From Aestuariimicrobium soli (GTDB lineage: Bacteria; Actinomycetota; Actinomycetes; Propionibacteriales; Propionibacteriaceae): a stretch of 64,000 nt of DNA. Under the pieces are notes generated by a model. The model made no database searches and had not been told where the DNA came from. It saw only the letters and a program-made list of their open reading frames with translations. The stretch spans positions 372,001 to 436,000 of the forward strand of contig NZ_JBPJSQ010000006.1 in NCBI RefSeq assembly GCF_051192575.1, given 5' to 3'. The translations under genes were made by a program, and so were the position numbers. This document shows, piece by piece, positions 18,324 to 26,238 of this stretch (position 1 is its first letter; each line of letters opens with the position of its first letter).

Positions 18324-18614
18324 ATGAGCGATCTGACTCAGGTCAATGCCTCGGCCATGACCACCGGTATCACCGACCTCGGCCAGGCCCACAAGGCCCT
18401 CACCGACAACCTCGAGACCCTCAAGGGTCAGCTGAACCAGTCGCTGGCGCAGTGGGATGGCGCCGCGCGTCAGGCCTACGCCGAGGTGCAGCGTTCGTGG
18501 GACCAGTCGGCCAACAAGATGGCTGAGATCACCAACAAGATGACCACGGTCCTCGGCTCGATCTCGCAGGGCTACGGCGACAACGAGCGCAACATCCAGT
18601 CCAACTGGGGCTGA
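18324..18614 (+). CDS. WXG100 family type VII secretion substrate (second of pair)
   Basis: A 96-residue partner protein with W44-D-G46 in the turn and Y84-G-D-N-E88 as the YxxxE motif, exactly aligned in position with the first gene. Both proteins thus carry the C-terminal export signal, whereas in many pairs only one is clearly functional. A strong AAAGGAG ribosome site precedes the ATG. A UUCG-loop terminator follows at 18641. Confidence 0.93.
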   Translation: MSDLTQVNASAMTTGITDLGQAHKALTDNLETLKGQLNQSLAQWDGAARQAYAEVQRSWDQSANKMAEITNKMTTVLGSISQGYGDNERNIQSNWG

Positions 18615-18640
18615 TCCAGCGCCGGTTCCCGGCACTCCGC

Positions 18641-18675
18641 AACAGGGGTTCGACCTTCGGGTCGGGCCCCTGTTT
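18641..18675 (+). terminator. Intrinsic terminator of the WXG100 operon
   Basis: Stem of about 15 pairs (18641-18655 with 18660-18674, including two G-T pairs) closed by a C(TTCG)G tetraloop and followed by TTT. It lies 26 bp behind the second WXG100 stop. Confidence 0.85.
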
Positions 18676-18734
18676 CGCGTCCCACGGCCCGTGGTCGGCC
18701 CGTTGGTCGGCTCCTCCACGCCGGACGAGGGCGG

Positions 18735-19640
18735 TCACCAGTCCAGGTCGTGACAGCCGCGATCGGCCCTGGCCTCGACCTGCAAGGTGGCGTGCTCGAT
18801 GCCGTGCTTGCTGCTCAACAGCCCGCGGGCTTCGCGCAGCACGGCGGTGGCGGCGGCTTCGTCCGGGGTGACGAGGTGGGCGGTGGCGACGTGCATGCCC
18901 GACGTCAGCGCCCACACGTGCAGGTCGTGCACGTCGCTGACCCCCGGCAGCCGGGTCAGGTCGGCGGTGAGTTCGTCCACGTCGACGCCGGCCGGGGCGT
19001 GCTGTCCGAGCACGGCGAGAACCTCGCGACCGAGCAGCACCGCGCGCACGGCCACGAAGCACCCGATCGCGAGCGCCACCACGGTGTCCCAGATCGGACG
19101 ACCCGTCGCCGCCACCAGCCAGCCGGCGACGATCACGCCGACCGAGCCAGCGGTGTCGGCCACCACCTCGAGGTAGGCGCCCTTCACGTTGAGGCTCTCC
19201 GCGGCGCCACCGCGCAGCAGCACCAGGGCGATCACGTTGACGACCAACCCCAGTGCCCCCACCACCAGCATCGGGCCGGTCGCCACGGTGACCTGCTGGC
19301 CTACACGACCCAGGGCCTCGACCACCACGTAGACGGCGACGCCGAGCATGAGAAGCACCGCCAGCCCCGAGGCGAACACCTCTGCCCGGTACGAGCCGTA
19401 GGTGCGCCGTCCGGTCGTGTCGCGGCGGGTGGCGATGCGGGTGGCGACGAGCGCGGCCCCGAGGGCCACCACGTCGGCGGCCATGTGGCCGGCATCGCTG
19501 AGCAAGGCCAGTGATCCCGACGCCAATCCGTAGCCGAGTTCGACCACGAAGAACGTGGCGATCAGCACGAAGGCGACCATCAGTCGCCAGCGGTGACGGC
19601 CCCCGGCGTGGGCGGGGGCGTGGCTGTGTCCGGTACCCAT
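18735..19640 (-). CDS. Cation diffusion facilitator metal efflux transporter
   Basis: A 301-residue proton-coupled exporter of divalent metals such as Zn2+. The N-terminus is His-rich (GHSHAPAHAGGRHR), six transmembrane helices follow, and the C-terminal cytoplasmic metallochaperone-like domain begins near DELTADLTRLPGVSDVHDLHVW. Helix 2 carries the usual HxxxD site (GHMAAD). Helix 5 has E-V-V-A-D where zinc transporters usually have HxxxD, so Glu replaces His in the transport site. It starts one base after the ArsR stop codon, so both genes are co-transcribed and the regulator probably senses the exported metal. Confidence 0.93.
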   Translation of the reverse strand: MGTGHSHAPAHAGGRHRWRLMVAFVLIATFFVVELGYGLASGSLALLSDAGHMAADVVALGAALVATRIATRRDTTGRRTYGSYRAEVFASGLAVLLMLGVAVYVVVEALGRVGQQVTVATGPMLVVGALGLVVNVIALVLLRGGAAESLNVKGAYLEVVADTAGSVGVIVAGWLVAATGRPIWDTVVALAIGCFVAVRAVLLGREVLAVLGQHAPAGVDVDELTADLTRLPGVSDVHDLHVWALTSGMHVATAHLVTPDEAAATAVLREARGLLSSKHGIEHATLQVEARADRGCHDLDW

Positions 19641-19641
19641 A

Positions 19642-20133
19642 TCAGGCCGACTCACCCAGCTGGTCGTTGCCCAGATCGTTGCCCCGGTCGTTGCCCTGGT
19701 CGTTGCCCCGGTCGTTGCCCCGGTCGTTGCTCAGTTCGGCGCTCTCGTCGTGCCCGGTGGGGCACACCTTGCTCGACGCACACAGGGTGACCTGGTCACC
19801 GGTCAGCGAGAGCAGCCGCTCCCCCGCGGCGAGCAGATCGACGATCGCCTCGGGATGATTCAGCGACCACATCGACGCGCGACCCTGCGGGCGAGAGGTC
19901 ACCAGCCCGCAGTCCCGGAGGCAGGCCAGGTGCTTCGAGACCGTCGACTGCGCGAGCCCGAGGTGGCGGGTGAGGTCGACGACCCGGTGCTCGCCGAGCG
20001 TCAGGTGGCGAAGAATGGTCAGGCGATGGGCGTCGCCGAAGGCGTGGAACAGGCAGGCGGCTGTCGTCAGGCCCGCGCTCTCGATCGCGGGCAGGTTCTC
20101 GGGCTCGGTCGTCTCGTCCACCAACATCGCCAT
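19642..20133 (-). CDS. ArsR/SmtB-family metal-sensing repressor
   Basis: Winged-helix repressor of about 163 residues. The DNA-reading helix region is GLAQSTVSKHLACLRDCGLV, typical of ArsR/SmtB. Candidate metal ligands include Cys in LRDCG and CASSKVCPTGH near the end of the fold. The last 28 residues are six tetrapeptide-type repeats (NDRG-like) encoded by 12-bp tandem DNA repeats, outside the conserved domain. The start codon ATG at 20133 lies within a perfect 16-bp palindrome; TATCAT seven bases upstream fits a leaderless promoter. An ATG at 20127 is an alternative start. Confidence 0.92.
   Translation of the reverse strand: MAMLVDETTEPENLPAIESAGLTTAACLFHAFGDAHRLTILRHLTLGEHRVVDLTRHLGLAQSTVSKHLACLRDCGLVTSRPQGRASMWSLNHPEAIVDLLAAGERLLSLTGDQVTLCASSKVCPTGHDESAELSNDRGNDRGNDQGNDRGNDLGNDQLGESA
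19661..19732. repeat. Six 12-bp tandem repeats in the ArsR 3' end
   Basis: Units built on CGGTCGTTGCCC at 19661, 19673, 19685, 19697, 19709 and 19721. They keep the reading frame and encode a hydrophilic Asn-Asp-x-Gly tail. Confidence 0.9.
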
Positions 20134-20141
20134 ATGGCGAT
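20126..20141. promoter_or_regulatory. Operator palindrome of the arsR-CDF operon
   Basis: ATCGCCATATGGCGAT is a perfect 16-bp palindrome covering the -10 edge, presumed transcription start and ATG of arsR. ArsR/SmtB repressors typically bind such sites; autoregulation is inferred. Confidence 0.7.
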
Positions 20142-20190
20142 GATAGCGCCAAACCACCGGACGAGGATGGGGCGGCCCCGTGCCGCAGCG

Positions 20191-21054
20191 CTACTTGAGC
20201 AGCTTCGACAACCGCCGGTCGGCCAGAGGCTTGCCGCCCGTCTGGCAGGTCGGGCAGTACTGCAGCGACGAGTCGGCGAACGACACCTCGCGCACCGTGT
20301 CACCGCAGACCGGGCAGGGCTGACCCGTTCGTCCGTGCACCGCCATCGACGAACGCTTGGAGTCCTTGAGTTGGCTGGCCTTCAGACCGGACGAATGGGC
20401 CATCGCCTCGGCCAGCACCTCCCGCAGGACGCCGAGCAGGTGCTGGCGCGCGGGCTCGTCCAACGACGACGCGGGCGTGAACGGGCTCAGCCTGGCCGCG
20501 TGCAGGATCTCGTCGGAGTAGGCGTTGCCGATGCCCGCGAGCACCCGCTGGTCACGGAGCACCCCCTTGAGCTGCGCCCGCCCGGCCCGGGCCAGCACGG
20601 CGTCGAAGTCGGCCTGGGCGAAGTCGGCCGACATCGGGTCGGGCCCGAGGGTGGCGATCATGGGCACCTGCTGCGGATCGGTGACGACGTGCACGGCCAG
20701 GTGCTTCTGGGTGCCGGCCTCGGTGAGATCGAAGCCGGAGTTGTCGTCGAGGATCACCCGCAGGGCCAGCGGATTCTTGCTGGGCCGCGGGGGCGCGGCG
20801 GGCATCTGGTCCTTCCACTGCACCCAGCCGCCCCGGGCGAGGTGGAAGATCAGGTGCACCCCCTGGGCGTCCACGTCGAGGAACTTGCCGTGGCGGGCCA
20901 CGCCGTCGATCTCGAGCCCGTGCAGGGCCTCCAGCGGGGGTGTGTGGGTCTTCAGCGCCGAGAAGGCCACCAGCCAGGTGCGGGCGACGGTTCGTCCGAC
21001 GAGTTTGTCGGTCAGGAAGCCCCGCAGGGCCTCGACCTCGGGCAGTTCAGGCAT
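20191..21054 (-). CDS. Fpg/Nei-family DNA glycosylase-AP lyase
   Basis: Base-excision repair enzyme for oxidised bases, 287 residues. The N-terminal catalytic Pro2-Glu3 follows the initiator Met (MPELPEVEAL), the helix-two-turn-helix segment is LAGIGNAYSDEILHAARLSP, and a C-terminal zinc finger has CPVC and CPTC 19 residues apart. The overall shape matches the actinobacterial Nei-like branch rather than classical MutM; the substrate preference is not fixed by sequence. Its start overlaps the end of aat by eight bases, so the two are translationally linked. Confidence 0.92.
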   Translation of the reverse strand: MPELPEVEALRGFLTDKLVGRTVARTWLVAFSALKTHTPPLEALHGLEIDGVARHGKFLDVDAQGVHLIFHLARGGWVQWKDQMPAAPPRPSKNPLALRVILDDNSGFDLTEAGTQKHLAVHVVTDPQQVPMIATLGPDPMSADFAQADFDAVLARAGRAQLKGVLRDQRVLAGIGNAYSDEILHAARLSPFTPASSLDEPARQHLLGVLREVLAEAMAHSSGLKASQLKDSKRSSMAVHGRTGQPCPVCGDTVREVSFADSSLQYCPTCQTGGKPLADRRLSKLLK

Positions 21055-21865
21055 CGGCGCCCTCCTCACCATCATGGAATCGGATGGAATCGGGGGCGGC
21101 CACCAGCACCGGGCGCAGCGAATCGTCCGCGGCAGGCCAGGCGGGCGGCGGCTGCTCGACGGCCTCGGAGACGAGCGCGAGGTAGCGGCGGCGGGGCACG
21201 TCCACGGCCCCCAGACTGGCCAGGTGCGAGGTGACCCACTGCACGTCGAGCACGCGACTCGCCGGGTCGACCCCGACACCCAACTCCTCGACGAGGCGCA
21301 CCAGGGCCACCTTCGAGGCGTCCCGCCCCAGCACGGGGTCGTGGAACATGCTCTCGCCCGCGAACAGTCCCCCGAGGGAGACGCCGTAGAGCCCGCCGAC
21401 GAGGCGGTCGGCGGAGTCCCACACCTCGACCGAGTGCACCCAGCCGGCCCGGTGCAGGTCGGTGAACACCTCACGCACCCGGGCATCGATCCAGCCACCC
21501 TCCCGGTCGGGGTCGGCGCAGCGAGCCAGCACCCCGTCGAAGTCGCGGTCGATGCTGGTGGTGTAGCGGCGGGCGCTCTTGCGCAGGCTGCGGGAGACCT
21601 TCAACCCGGCCAGCGGCAGGATGCCCCGTCGGGTGGGCGACCACCACCCCATCGCATCGGGGCCGGCGACCCGCCCTCCGGCCTCGCCCAACGGCATGGG
21701 GAACACCCCGGACTGATAGGCGGCGAGAGTCAGGCGCGCATCGAACTCGTCGGAGAAGCCCACCAGATCCTGGTGCGGCCACTCCGATTCGGGGCCGAAG
21801 GCCTGCAGCAGCATGGGATGAGTCAACCACGCGCCGGCGACAGAACCGGGAGCATTCAGGGTCAA
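21047..21865 (-). CDS. aat: Leucyl/phenylalanyl-tRNA--protein transferase
   Basis: N-end rule enzyme that adds Leu or Phe to the N-terminus of proteins with Lys or Arg, marking them for ClpAP/ClpS-type degradation. The 272-residue protein has the family blocks GVFPMP, WWSPTRRGILPL, GLYGVSLGGLFAGESMF and LDVQWVTSHLASLGAVDVPR. The chosen TTG start at 21865 is supported by AGGAGG just upstream; the spacing is tight, and an ATG at 21814 would remove 17 residues. It is divergent from the EcsC-like gene. Confidence 0.92.
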   Translation of the reverse strand: MTLNAPGSVAGAWLTHPMLLQAFGPESEWPHQDLVGFSDEFDARLTLAAYQSGVFPMPLGEAGGRVAGPDAMGWWSPTRRGILPLAGLKVSRSLRKSARRYTTSIDRDFDGVLARCADPDREGGWIDARVREVFTDLHRAGWVHSVEVWDSADRLVGGLYGVSLGGLFAGESMFHDPVLGRDASKVALVRLVEELGVGVDPASRVLDVQWVTSHLASLGAVDVPRRRYLALVSEAVEQPPPAWPAADDSLRPVLVAAPDSIRFHDGEEGADA

Positions 21866-21894
21866 TCCCCTCCTGCCACGGCGCGAGACCCCCG

Positions 21895-21900
21895 TACTGT
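21895..21900 (+). promoter_or_regulatory. -10 box (TACTGT) of the EcsC-like gene
   Basis: TACTGT 28 bases before the ATG at 21928; the short leader holds a CAGGAGG ribosome site. Confidence 0.4.
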
Positions 21901-21927
21901 GGAGGGGACCCAGTCACAGGAGGCGTC

Positions 21928-22602
21928 ATGGTGAACCCCAGCGAAATCGGCAAGTCCATCGTCGGTGCTCCCGGGAAGGCTCCCGGAGTGGCCGGGCACG
22001 CGCTCAAGCGGGTGCTCGACCTGGCCATCGACGGATACCAGGGGCTGCCGGGAGCGCGAGAGGTGGCCGCCGGCCATCTGGCCAAGAAGGGCAACCGCGA
22101 CGACGCCATCGACTCGATCGCCGCCCAGCACGTGGGTCTGGCCGGGGCTCAGGGGTTCGTCACCAACCTCGGCGGCATCGCCCTGCTGGCGGTGTCGATT
22201 CCGGCGAACCTCGCGGGCGTGATGATCGTGCAGTCGCGCATGGTGGCGAGCATCGCGCACCTGCGCGGCTATGACGTGGACGATTCGCGGGTGCGTGCCG
22301 CCGTGATGATGTGCCTGCTGGGTCACGAGTCGGTCACCAAGCTGTTGGGCAACGGGAAGCTGCCCGGCAATCCCCTCACCGTCGCGACCGCACCGGTCTT
22401 CGACCCGGCGCTGGAGCAGCAGATCGCCGAGTCGGTGCTGGGAGTGCTGCTGACGGGGGTGGGCGGCAAGAAGGTCGGCCTGCTGTTCTCGAAGCGGGTG
22501 CCGATCCTGGGTGGCGTGGTCGGGGCCGGCACCGACGGCTGGTCGACCTACCAGATCGCCCGCTACGCCTCGGAGCAGTTCATCGACCGCCGGCACGCCT
22601 GA
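21928..22602 (+). CDS. EcsC-family protein
   Basis: A 224-residue protein resembling EcsC, an uncharacterised third component named after the Bacillus Ecs exporter locus. The central part is hydrophobic (FVTNLGGIALLAVSIPANLAGVMI, split here by position 75-98) and is followed by AHLRGYDVDDSRVRAAVMMCLLG. Family members are probably membrane-associated; no enzymatic motif is visible. CAGGAGG precedes the ATG. No ABC transporter gene adjoins it, so the original Ecs context is missing. Confidence 0.7.
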   Translation: MVNPSEIGKSIVGAPGKAPGVAGHALKRVLDLAIDGYQGLPGAREVAAGHLAKKGNRDDAIDSIAAQHVGLAGAQGFVTNLGGIALLAVSIPANLAGVMIVQSRMVASIAHLRGYDVDDSRVRAAVMMCLLGHESVTKLLGNGKLPGNPLTVATAPVFDPALEQQIAESVLGVLLTGVGGKKVGLLFSKRVPILGGVVGAGTDGWSTYQIARYASEQFIDRRHA

Positions 22603-22614
22603 GCCACACGCCAC

Positions 22615-22674
22615 GCTGCCCGGCGTCACGGTGCCCGGCGTCACCCTGCCCGACGTCACCCTGCGCCCGGCGGC
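22615..22674. repeat. Four 15-bp tandem repeats upstream of alr
   Basis: Units of the type SCTGCCCGGCGTCAC at 22615, 22630, 22645 and a diverged one at 22660. They fill the gap between the EcsC-like stop and the alr promoter. Confidence 0.8.
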
Positions 22675-22709
22675 AGGAACGGGCCCGCCCCGACTGCCAC
22701 AATGGCGGC

Positions 22710-23834
22710 ATGCCAGCCACGATCGACCTCTCGGCGCTGCACCACAACCTGGGCATCGCCCGCGATCGCGCCCCCGGGGCGGCGGTGCTGGTGGCCGTCA
22801 AGGCCAACGCCTACGGCCATGGGGCCGTCGCCGTCGCCCGGGCCCTGCAGTCCTGGTCTGACGAGCACCCGGACGACCCCTACCGATTGGGCGTGGCGCT
22901 GGTGCGTGAGGGCCAGCAGTTGCGCGAGGCCGGCATCACCCTGCCCATCTTGAAGCTGAGTCACTGCACGGCGAGCGAGGTCGACGACGCGGTCGCCGCG
23001 GGGCTCACCCTCACCGTGGTGGACGAGGCGACCATCATGCAGGCCGAGGGGGCTGCCGCCCGCGCGGGTGTGCGCGTGCCGGTGCACCTCAAGCTCGACT
23101 CGGGCATGGGTCGGATCGGCAGTCCGCTGGCCGCCGCCGTCGAGCTCGCGCAGGCCGTCGACGCCGCGCCGCACCTCGAGCTGGAGGGCGTCTTCACCCA
23201 TCTGCCGAGTGCCGATCAGCCGTCGTCCGATGCCTTCACCGCCGAGGAACTCGACCGCTTCGGCGCCGCCGTCGACCACCTGGTCGCGGCGCGCGGCGAG
23301 GTGCGATTCGTGCACGCCTCGAACTCGGCGGCCGTGCTGCGCCACCACCGCGACCGATTCACGCTCGTGCGCCCCGGCATCATGGCCTACGGCTACTCCC
23401 CCGACCCGTCGACGATGCCCGAGCCCGAGCTTCGTCCGGTGTTGTCGTGGACGACCGAACTCACCTTCGTCAAGCACGTCACGGCGGGCACCACCATCGG
23501 CTACGGACGCACCTGGACGGCTCCGCGCGGCACCTGGATCGGCACCATCGCCGTCGGCTACGGCGACGGTTGGTCGAGGCTCAACGGCAACCGCGGCCAC
23601 GTGCTGGTGGGCGGCCGGCGGGTGCCCGTCGTCGGGCGGGTGTGCATGGACCAGAGCATGATCGACCTCGGGGTCGAGCCCCCGGGCGTGGCCGTCGGCG
23701 ACGAGGTGGTGCTGATCGGTCGCAGCGGCGACGAATCCCTCACCGCGGACGACCTCGCCGATCTGATGGGCACCATCAGCTACGAGGTGCTGTGCCTGGT
23801 GGGCAGCCGGGTGCCGAGGGTGGTCCTGGGCTAG
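22710..23834 (+). CDS. alr: Alanine racemase
   Basis: PLP enzyme making D-alanine for peptidoglycan, 374 residues. The PLP-binding lysine is K31 in VAVKANAYGHG and the second catalytic residue is the Tyr of TTIGYGRTW in the C-terminal beta domain. The protein is complete and of normal length. CACAAT six bases before the ATG is a plausible leaderless -10 box. The DUF4282 gene follows after 15 bp. Confidence 0.95.
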   Translation: MPATIDLSALHHNLGIARDRAPGAAVLVAVKANAYGHGAVAVARALQSWSDEHPDDPYRLGVALVREGQQLREAGITLPILKLSHCTASEVDDAVAAGLTLTVVDEATIMQAEGAAARAGVRVPVHLKLDSGMGRIGSPLAAAVELAQAVDAAPHLELEGVFTHLPSADQPSSDAFTAEELDRFGAAVDHLVAARGEVRFVHASNSAAVLRHHRDRFTLVRPGIMAYGYSPDPSTMPEPELRPVLSWTTELTFVKHVTAGTTIGYGRTWTAPRGTWIGTIAVGYGDGWSRLNGNRGHVLVGGRRVPVVGRVCMDQSMIDLGVEPPGVAVGDEVVLIGRSGDESLTADDLADLMGTISYEVLCLVGSRVPRVVLG

Positions 23835-23849
23835 GTGAGAATGGGGGCC

Positions 23850-24545
23850 ATGTCACACGACCAGCAGCAACCGTGGAACCCCCAGCAGCCGGCCCAGCAG
23901 CCCCCGCAGTCGAGCCAGCAACCCACTCAGCAACACAGCGCGACCTCGTGGGAGGACACGGGTTGGCAGCCGGCCGTGGGTGGTCAGGCATCGGCCCCCC
24001 AGTCGGCCTCGCACCCCCAGTCGGCAAACCAGTGGGAGAACACCCAGTGGGAGAACACCCAGTGGGAGAACACCCAGGGGTGGGGGAACCAGCAGGCCTG
24101 GCCGGCGCAGCCCGGCCAGCAGCCCCCGCCCGGTCAGCAGCCGCAGCAGCCTCAGCAGCAGTGGCAGCCGGGCCCGGGTCAGCACGTCGCCCCGCCCAGG
24201 GGTGAGTCCGGTGGCGTCATGGGCTTCCTGCGCAGCCTGTTCGACCTGAGCTTCGACCGTTTCGTGTCGCCGTCGATCATCAAGGTGCTCTACGCCCTGG
24301 CGATCGCGCTGGTGGTGCTCAATTGGGTGGGCACCTTCATGCTGCTGTTCATCGCTGGCGCCAGCGCGGGCAGCTACAGCGACGACGGCACCACGATGGT
24401 GGTGATGGGCTTCCTGACGCTGCTGCTGGGTTGGATTCCGGCGCTGTTCTTCATCGGCCTGATCCGCATGGGCTTCGAGTTCATGCTCGCGCTGGTGCGC
24501 ACCAGCGAGGACGTGCACGTGCTGCGCGAGCGCTCCGACGCCTGA
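23850..24545 (+). CDS. DUF4282-domain membrane protein with Gln-rich N-terminus
   Basis: A 231-residue protein. Residues 1-110 are low complexity, rich in Gln, Pro and Trp, and include three perfect QWENT repeats. Residues 120-225 are a DUF4282 domain: an amphipathic start (LFDLSFDRFVSPSIIKVLY) and two to three transmembrane helices, ending with LVRTSEDVHVLRE. Function unknown. ATG at 23850 is preferred because GAGAAT lies seven bases upstream; ATG 23841 and GTG 23835 are in frame. Confidence 0.8.
   Translation: MSHDQQQPWNPQQPAQQPPQSSQQPTQQHSATSWEDTGWQPAVGGQASAPQSASHPQSANQWENTQWENTQWENTQGWGNQQAWPAQPGQQPPPGQQPQQPQQQWQPGPGQHVAPPRGESGGVMGFLRSLFDLSFDRFVSPSIIKVLYALAIALVVLNWVGTFMLLFIAGASAGSYSDDGTTMVVMGFLTLLLGWIPALFFIGLIRMGFEFMLALVRTSEDVHVLRERSDA
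24031..24075. repeat. Three perfect 15-bp tandem repeats inside the DUF4282 gene
   Basis: AGTGGGAGAACACCC at 24031, 24046 and 24061, encoding QWENT repeats. Confidence 0.95.
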
Positions 24546-24616
24546 CCGCATCTCGCTGGTCGAGTGGGAGCGAGGTACGAGCGGCCTGTCGAGATCACCG
24601 GCAGACGCCCCGCCCG
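24546..24616. repeat. Intergenic repeat of the actinobacterial CTGGTCGAGT type
   Basis: The gap between the convergent DUF4282 and E2 genes reads CTGGTCGAGTGGGAGCGAGG followed by ACGAGCGGCC and TCGAGATC. From memory this resembles a short repeat scattered through many actinobacterial genomes; copy number here cannot be checked. Confidence 0.4.
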
Positions 24617-26194
24617 TCAGTAGAGCAGCGCCAGCTCGGGGTCGTTGAGCAGTCCGGCCACCTCGGCGAGGAAGCGCGAGCCCTGCTCACCGTCGATCAG
24701 CTTGTGGTCGAACGCGATCGAGATGGTGGTCACCCACCGGGGCTCGATGCGCTCGTCCGCTCCCTCACCGACGACCCAGGGTCGCCGCTCGATCGCGCCC
24801 ATGCACAGGATCGCCGACTCGTCCCGGTTGATGATCGGGGTGCCGGAATCGACGCCGAAGACGCCGACATTGGTGATGGTGAACGTGCCGCCGGAATAGT
24901 CCGCGGGCTGCAGCTTGCCCTCCTTGGCCACCTGCACCAGCGAGTTGATCGACTGGCACAGCTCCAGCAGGCTCATGCGTGAGGCGCCCTTGATGTTGGG
25001 CACCATCAGCCCGCGCGGAGTGGCCGCGGCGATGCCCAGATTGACGTCGTCGTGCAGCACGATCTCGTCGGTCTCGGCGTCGTAGGAGGCGTTGATGATC
25101 GGGGTGTTCGCCATCGCCAGGCAGACCGCCTTGGCGTAGATCAGCAGCGGCGAGACGCGCAGATTGGCGAACTCGCGGCGGCTGCGCAGGCGCTCGACCA
25201 TGCGCATCGTGCGGGTGACGTCGACGGTGACCCACTCGGTGACGTGCACGTGGTCGTTGATCGACTGCTCCATCGCCTGGGCGGTGACCTTGCGCACCCC
25301 CTTGAACGGCACGCGTCGCTCGCCGCCCTTGGTCGGGCGGCCGCCGTCGAAGCCGGGCTGCTCGCCGAAGCCTCCGTGCACGGACGACGCCGGCGGGTCC
25401 TGCACGCGGGCCTGGCCATCGGCCGTGGTCGCCCACGAATTGCGCGGACGAGTGGCCTCGTCGTCCCACAGCTGCTGCAGGGCGGCGGCGGCCTCGACGT
25501 CTCCGCGGGTGATCACCCCGCCCGGTCCGGTACCGGTCACCTCGCTGAGGTCGACCCCCAGGGTCTTCGCGTACTTGCGGACCGGCGGCTTGGCCAGGAT
25601 CGGCCCCTCGGCCCCGACCAGCACCATGTCGGTGCCGTGGGGTGCCTCACCCGGGTCGGGCAGGGGTTCGCCGTGGGGTTCGGCGTGCACCGCGTGCGGC
25701 GGCGTGACGTCGTCGGCCCGACGCGAGGGCACGGTCTGGCTGTAGGAGTCGGCCAGGTGTCGAGCGGCGGCCGCCTCCTCCTGCTGCGGGGCCGCGGACG
25801 AGCGCCGACGCCGACGACCACCGGACTCGCTCTTGGGGCCGTAGCCGACCAGCATGGGCCCGGGGGCGTCGCTCGCCACCGGTGCGGCGGGGCCGGAGTC
25901 ACCGTCGGAGATAGAGCCGGACACGCTCTCGCCACCACCGGCGGACGGTTCCTCGTCCGACCCGTCGTCGATGGTGATGATCGGGGTGCCCACCTCGACG
26001 GTCACGCCCTCGTCGACCAGCAGCGCGGTGACGGTGCCGGCGTACGGGCTGGGCAGTTCGACCAGGGACTTGGAGGTCTCGATCTCGAGCAGGATGTCGT
26101 TCACCTTGACGACGTCGCCGACCTTGACGTGCCACGTGATGATCTCGGCCTCGACCAGACCCTCACCGGGGTCGGGGAGCTTGAACTGCTTCAT
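24617..26194 (-). CDS. 2-oxo acid dehydrogenase complex E2 (dihydrolipoyl acyltransferase), probably branched-chain type
   Basis: Core acyltransferase of the complex, 525 residues. An N-terminal lipoyl domain carries the lipoylated K42 in EIETSKSLVELPSPY. After a long Ser/Pro/Ala linker comes a peripheral E3-binding domain (KPPVRKYAKTLGVDLSEVTGTGPGGVI), then the catalytic domain with DHKLIDGEQGSRFL, where the catalytic His is present and Lys replaces the more common Arg. It is last in the E1alpha-E1beta-E2 operon. No E3 gene adjoins, so dihydrolipoamide dehydrogenase must be encoded elsewhere. Confidence 0.93.
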   Translation of the reverse strand: MKQFKLPDPGEGLVEAEIITWHVKVGDVVKVNDILLEIETSKSLVELPSPYAGTVTALLVDEGVTVEVGTPIITIDDGSDEEPSAGGGESVSGSISDGDSGPAAPVASDAPGPMLVGYGPKSESGGRRRRRSSAAPQQEEAAAARHLADSYSQTVPSRRADDVTPPHAVHAEPHGEPLPDPGEAPHGTDMVLVGAEGPILAKPPVRKYAKTLGVDLSEVTGTGPGGVITRGDVEAAAALQQLWDDEATRPRNSWATTADGQARVQDPPASSVHGGFGEQPGFDGGRPTKGGERRVPFKGVRKVTAQAMEQSINDHVHVTEWVTVDVTRTMRMVERLRSRREFANLRVSPLLIYAKAVCLAMANTPIINASYDAETDEIVLHDDVNLGIAAATPRGLMVPNIKGASRMSLLELCQSINSLVQVAKEGKLQPADYSGGTFTITNVGVFGVDSGTPIINRDESAILCMGAIERRPWVVGEGADERIEPRWVTTISIAFDHKLIDGEQGSRFLAEVAGLLNDPELALLY

Positions 26195-26238
26195 CGCTGA
26201 TTCTCCTGGTTTCGGTCCACGGGTGTGCCGGTGTGACG

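Noticed and set aside
24546..24616. Terminator between the convergent DUF4282 and E2 genes
   Set aside because: No stable stem with a loop of normal size; the text looks like a dispersed repeat.
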